DNA from: an uncultured Prevotella sp.
GTDB lineage: Bacteria > Bacteroidota > Bacteroidia > Bacteroidales > Bacteroidaceae
NCBI GenBank assembly: GCA_900553595.1
Contig: USEC01000010.1
Span: 1 to 61,265, forward strand
Length of the DNA: 61,265 bases
Direction: 5' to 3'
Shown: piece after piece, positions 59,178 through 61,265 of the stretch
Layout: each line of letters opens with the position of its first letter
How positions within the stretch are numbered: the stretch's first letter is position 1
Notes under the pieces: model-generated
What the model was told of the DNA's origin: nothing
What the model saw: the letters and a program-made list of their open reading frames with translations, nothing else
The model's database searches: none
Position numbers and translations under genes: made by a program

Positions 59178-59483
59178 ATGACAAGGATAGAAAAAGAGAA
59201 ACAGACTGTTTCAAAGATGGTGGAACTGTATTGCCGCAGCCACAACCATGCGGAAGACGGACTTTGTGAAGACTGCGCCGCCCTGCTGGCTTATGCCCAC
59301 GGCAGACTTGATCGTTGCCGGTTCGGCAACAGAAAATCGACATGCAGGAAATGCCCCGTGCATTGCTACAGGCCGGATATGCGCGAGCGGATGCGCCATG
59401 TCATGCACTATGCCGGTCCGCGCATGCTGTGGCATCATCCCATAGCAGCCGTAAGGCATCTTGTTATGGAACATTTCATGTAG
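59178..59483 (+). CDS. YgbA-like (nitrous oxide-stimulated promoter family) protein
   Basis: 101 residues with the family cysteine pattern: CRSHNHAEDGLCEDCAALLA and CRFGNRKSTCRKCPVHCY, then the tail PDMRERMRHVMHYAGPRMLW. It likely binds a metal or Fe-S cluster. In enterobacteria the homologue YgbA is controlled by NsrR and helps recovery from nitrosative stress. Here it is the last gene of the OxyR operon, 34 bases after oxyR. Confidence 0.9.
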   Translation: MTRIEKEKQTVSKMVELYCRSHNHAEDGLCEDCAALLAYAHGRLDRCRFGNRKSTCRKCPVHCYRPDMRERMRHVMHYAGPRMLWHHPIAAVRHLVMEHFM

Positions 59484-59592
59484 GAATCATGGCTTATGGA
59501 TATGCGGATAGATGTTTCGTTTGCTTGCGAAACATCCGTTGGCGTATGGTTACGAAAAATGCGGGAATTTGTTTAAATACCCGCATTTCATG

Positions 59593-61041
59593 TCATTCAT
59601 GCTTTGGTTCGGCATGAACGTAATAGTAATCATTCTTGGAGTCAGCATCGTCGCGATTGAGAACAAGTGCAATTCTTGTATCAGCAGTTGCCCAATATGT
59701 AATAATATGCGCTTTTTCAGGAAGAGCCTTGAATAAGGTGCGGTAATGCTCTACCTGCTTACCCACTTCGGTTCCCTTGCCATAATGGTTAATCATAAGT
59801 TCCGTCAGTTCACTGATTTCCTTTTCCAGGATGGCAATATCGTTGCCCTTGCCTTTTTCTTCGGAATTGTAGCGCAGTTCGGCATACACCTTGTTCATAT
59901 CATTGTTGTATGTCCTTGGTTCGTAAACGGTGAAACTCCGGCTTTTGTCAAGCAGGCACGTTGCCGTAAACTGCCGTGGCTTGCTCATTGCGAATCGTCC
60001 CCAGTCGAAGCAGAGGAATTTGTCGAAGTAGATGTCGTGGTGCATCGTGTATGTATAGACGATGCGACCTTTCTTGTAGCCCTCAAAGTATGTGGTCAGG
60101 TTTGGGTTCGTATAGAAGAAACGGGTAGTCCATGTCAGGACAGTCTGCGCCTTGCTCTGATTGTTGCGGTGTATGACATATCTGTCTGGAACAATTCTGT
60201 CGTTGGCTCTCCAAACGATGGAGTCGAAATATTCCAATGCTGGGTTTGGAAGCATTGCCGTGCCGAGATGGTCGGTCAGCGAGAATTCTACATTTCCAAA
60301 AGCGACGATGACACTTCCGTTGGTACCTTCTTCAAAATCGTCGGGGTTGTAGTATCTTGCACTTACACGGAACTTGCAGTCGTCAGGAACGGCACCGGTA
60401 AAATCAAAGTTTGCATCATAATCGTATGCTTTCTTCATTTTGGCAAGTTCATTGTCGGTCATGCGTTGATAGACAACCATGCCATAAAAAGGTTTCTGAT
60501 TACCGTGCTCGTCGGATGTGAAACCAATTTTTTGCATGGTGTACATATAGAATTCCTTTCCTTGGAGAGTGGTTAAAGCCAGCACTTGCATATAGCGGTT
60601 TTGCAAACTTTCGCTTTCTGTGCCACGCATGATGAAACCCTTTGTAGCATCGTAGCGCCACGTTGTCTTATTATAGAATTTGCCTGGGGTGTCACCATGG
60701 CGGAAACCGACAAGCCGACTGTCTGACTCAAACCAGTAATCTACATATCCTCCACCACAAACTGTTTCGCGATAATCTTTCTGTGAAAGCCTGCCGTCAT
60801 CCTGAACTTCATATATGCCGATAACTTTCCATCCATATCCCTTTACCTCATAATCGATAACTTCAGCCATTGTCGGTTGCTGTGCTTCCAGCACGCAGCA
60901 TCCGTCATTGTTGGTTGTGTATGTGCGGTTGAACAGATTGGCGTAATCAACTGTCGGTTTTTCAGGATCGTCAGAATTGTCGCAACTTGTAAAAGAACAG
61001 GCACAGACAACGGTCAGCAAAATAAACAGAAGTCGTTTCAT
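59593..61041 (-). CDS. Lipoprotein of unknown function
   Basis: 482 residues. Lipobox ending FTSC (Cys20), then a long soluble region with several aromatic-rich strands (VIDYEVKGYGWKVIGIYEVQ; QKPFYGMVVYQRMTDNELAK), with an alpha-helical segment (about 415-450). I do not recognise the family. No neighbour in the same direction suggests a job; the redox operon converges on it. Confidence 0.75.
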   Translation of the reverse strand: MKRLLFILLTVVCACSFTSCDNSDDPEKPTVDYANLFNRTYTTNNDGCCVLEAQQPTMAEVIDYEVKGYGWKVIGIYEVQDDGRLSQKDYRETVCGGGYVDYWFESDSRLVGFRHGDTPGKFYNKTTWRYDATKGFIMRGTESESLQNRYMQVLALTTLQGKEFYMYTMQKIGFTSDEHGNQKPFYGMVVYQRMTDNELAKMKKAYDYDANFDFTGAVPDDCKFRVSARYYNPDDFEEGTNGSVIVAFGNVEFSLTDHLGTAMLPNPALEYFDSIVWRANDRIVPDRYVIHRNNQSKAQTVLTWTTRFFYTNPNLTTYFEGYKKGRIVYTYTMHHDIYFDKFLCFDWGRFAMSKPRQFTATCLLDKSRSFTVYEPRTYNNDMNKVYAELRYNSEEKGKGNDIAILEKEISELTELMINHYGKGTEVGKQVEHYRTLFKALPEKAHIITYWATADTRIALVLNRDDADSKNDYYYVHAEPKHE

Positions 61042-61143
61042 AATTTGAATGTTTTACGTTTTGATGTATTTTAGGCATGCAAAATTACGAAAACTTGCTT
61101 GACTCTGAGCGCTATTAACTTTTTTTACTGAGTGTTATTAATG

Positions 61144-61185
61144 TTTTAACCCAAATCTAATGACCGATTTGGGTTAAAGGAAGAC
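61144..61185. repeat. AACCCAAATCGG family, collapsed palindrome
   Basis: AACCCAAAT (61148-61156), 10 bases (CTAATGACCG) and ATTTGGGTT (61167-61175): two arms of the family back to back with the interior lost. The right flank (about 61176-61199) also matches the left outer flank of the 22.6-kb element. Confidence 0.65.
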
Positions 61186-61230
61186 AACGGACAATAGCAT
61201 AATAGGAATTAGGAGTTACGAATTAGGATT

Positions 61231-61265
61231 TAGGAGGTCGAGCGTCCCGCTCGACAACACCACCC
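61231..61265. repeat. Palindromic repeat element, AGGAGGTCGAGCG family, copy 4 (cut by the window edge)
   Basis: TAGGAGGTCGAGCGTCCCGC and onwards match copy 1 over the whole terminal repeat and into the core (CACCC). The rest is beyond the window. Confidence 0.7.

Overview
The window comes from a member of the Bacteroidota, most likely Prevotellaceae (inference). Support: -7 promoter boxes of the form TAnnTTTG before many genes, a cytochrome bd operon led by a DUF4492 gene, BspA-type 26-residue repeats, a C10 (streptopain-like) protease, a calycin-like secreted protein, a NigD-like lipoprotein, an ECF sigma factor of the Bacteroides type, and a PASTA/RluD/Ddl cluster. Most of it is ordinary chromosome. 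No plasmid, prophage, transposase or CRISPR-Cas locus was seen.

Layout. 1-6.5 kb: edge of a winged-helix gene, a small unrecognised ORF, a large outer-membrane barrel protein, YbjQ and an S41 protease. 6.8-13 kb: tRNA-Asn, DUF4492-cydA-cydB, then two RyR-domain genes. 13.4-18.7 kb: a TolC/HlyD/MFS efflux operon with an AraC regulator downstream. 19-24.6 kb: C10 protease with leucine-rich repeats, glutaredoxin-like protein, rhodanese lipoprotein, DUF4186 and YjbQ. 24.7-29.3 kb: AlbA_2 ATPase, VOC protein, phosphohexomutase, tRNA-Pro with a decayed partial copy, tRNA-Phe. 29.4-35.5 kb: PASTA protein, RluD, Ddl, acyltransferase, NigD-like lipoprotein, ECF sigma factor and a 78-residue FecR-like fragment. 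35.6-47.3 kb: alcohol dehydrogenase, esterase fused to a degenerate HAD domain, BspA-type surface protein, NUDIX hydrolase, secreted esterase, calycin-like protein, cysteine-less TlpA-like lipoprotein and GH27 alpha-galactosidase. 47.4-53 kb: crcB broken by an internal TAG, pnp, vsr, and a patch of gene remnants (frameshifted WG-repeat gene, DUF1810, VWA remnant). 53-61 kb: cupin/HxlR pair, HD-MsrA fusion, DUF4143 ATPase bracketed by 36-bp palindromes, a redox operon (C_GCAxxG protein, ferredoxin, membrane Fe-S protein, OxyR, YgbA) and an unknown lipoprotein.

The most unusual signal is non-coding. Seven intergenic loci carry an array of exactly four 15-bp quasi-palindromes (AAACAAGGCTTCTTT and variants) at an exact 22-bp period. 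Several arrays sit beside a second repeat, a roughly 110-bp palindromic element with AGGAGGTCGAGCG ends in which two copies differ by compensating base changes, and beside A-rich tandem runs. A third family (ends AACCCAAATCGGTCATTAGA) forms a 200-bp nested inverted repeat at 22.6 kb. No protein-coding gene in the window explains these families. Among proteins, the RyR pair and the repeat-bracketed ATPase are the best candidates for undescribed systems.
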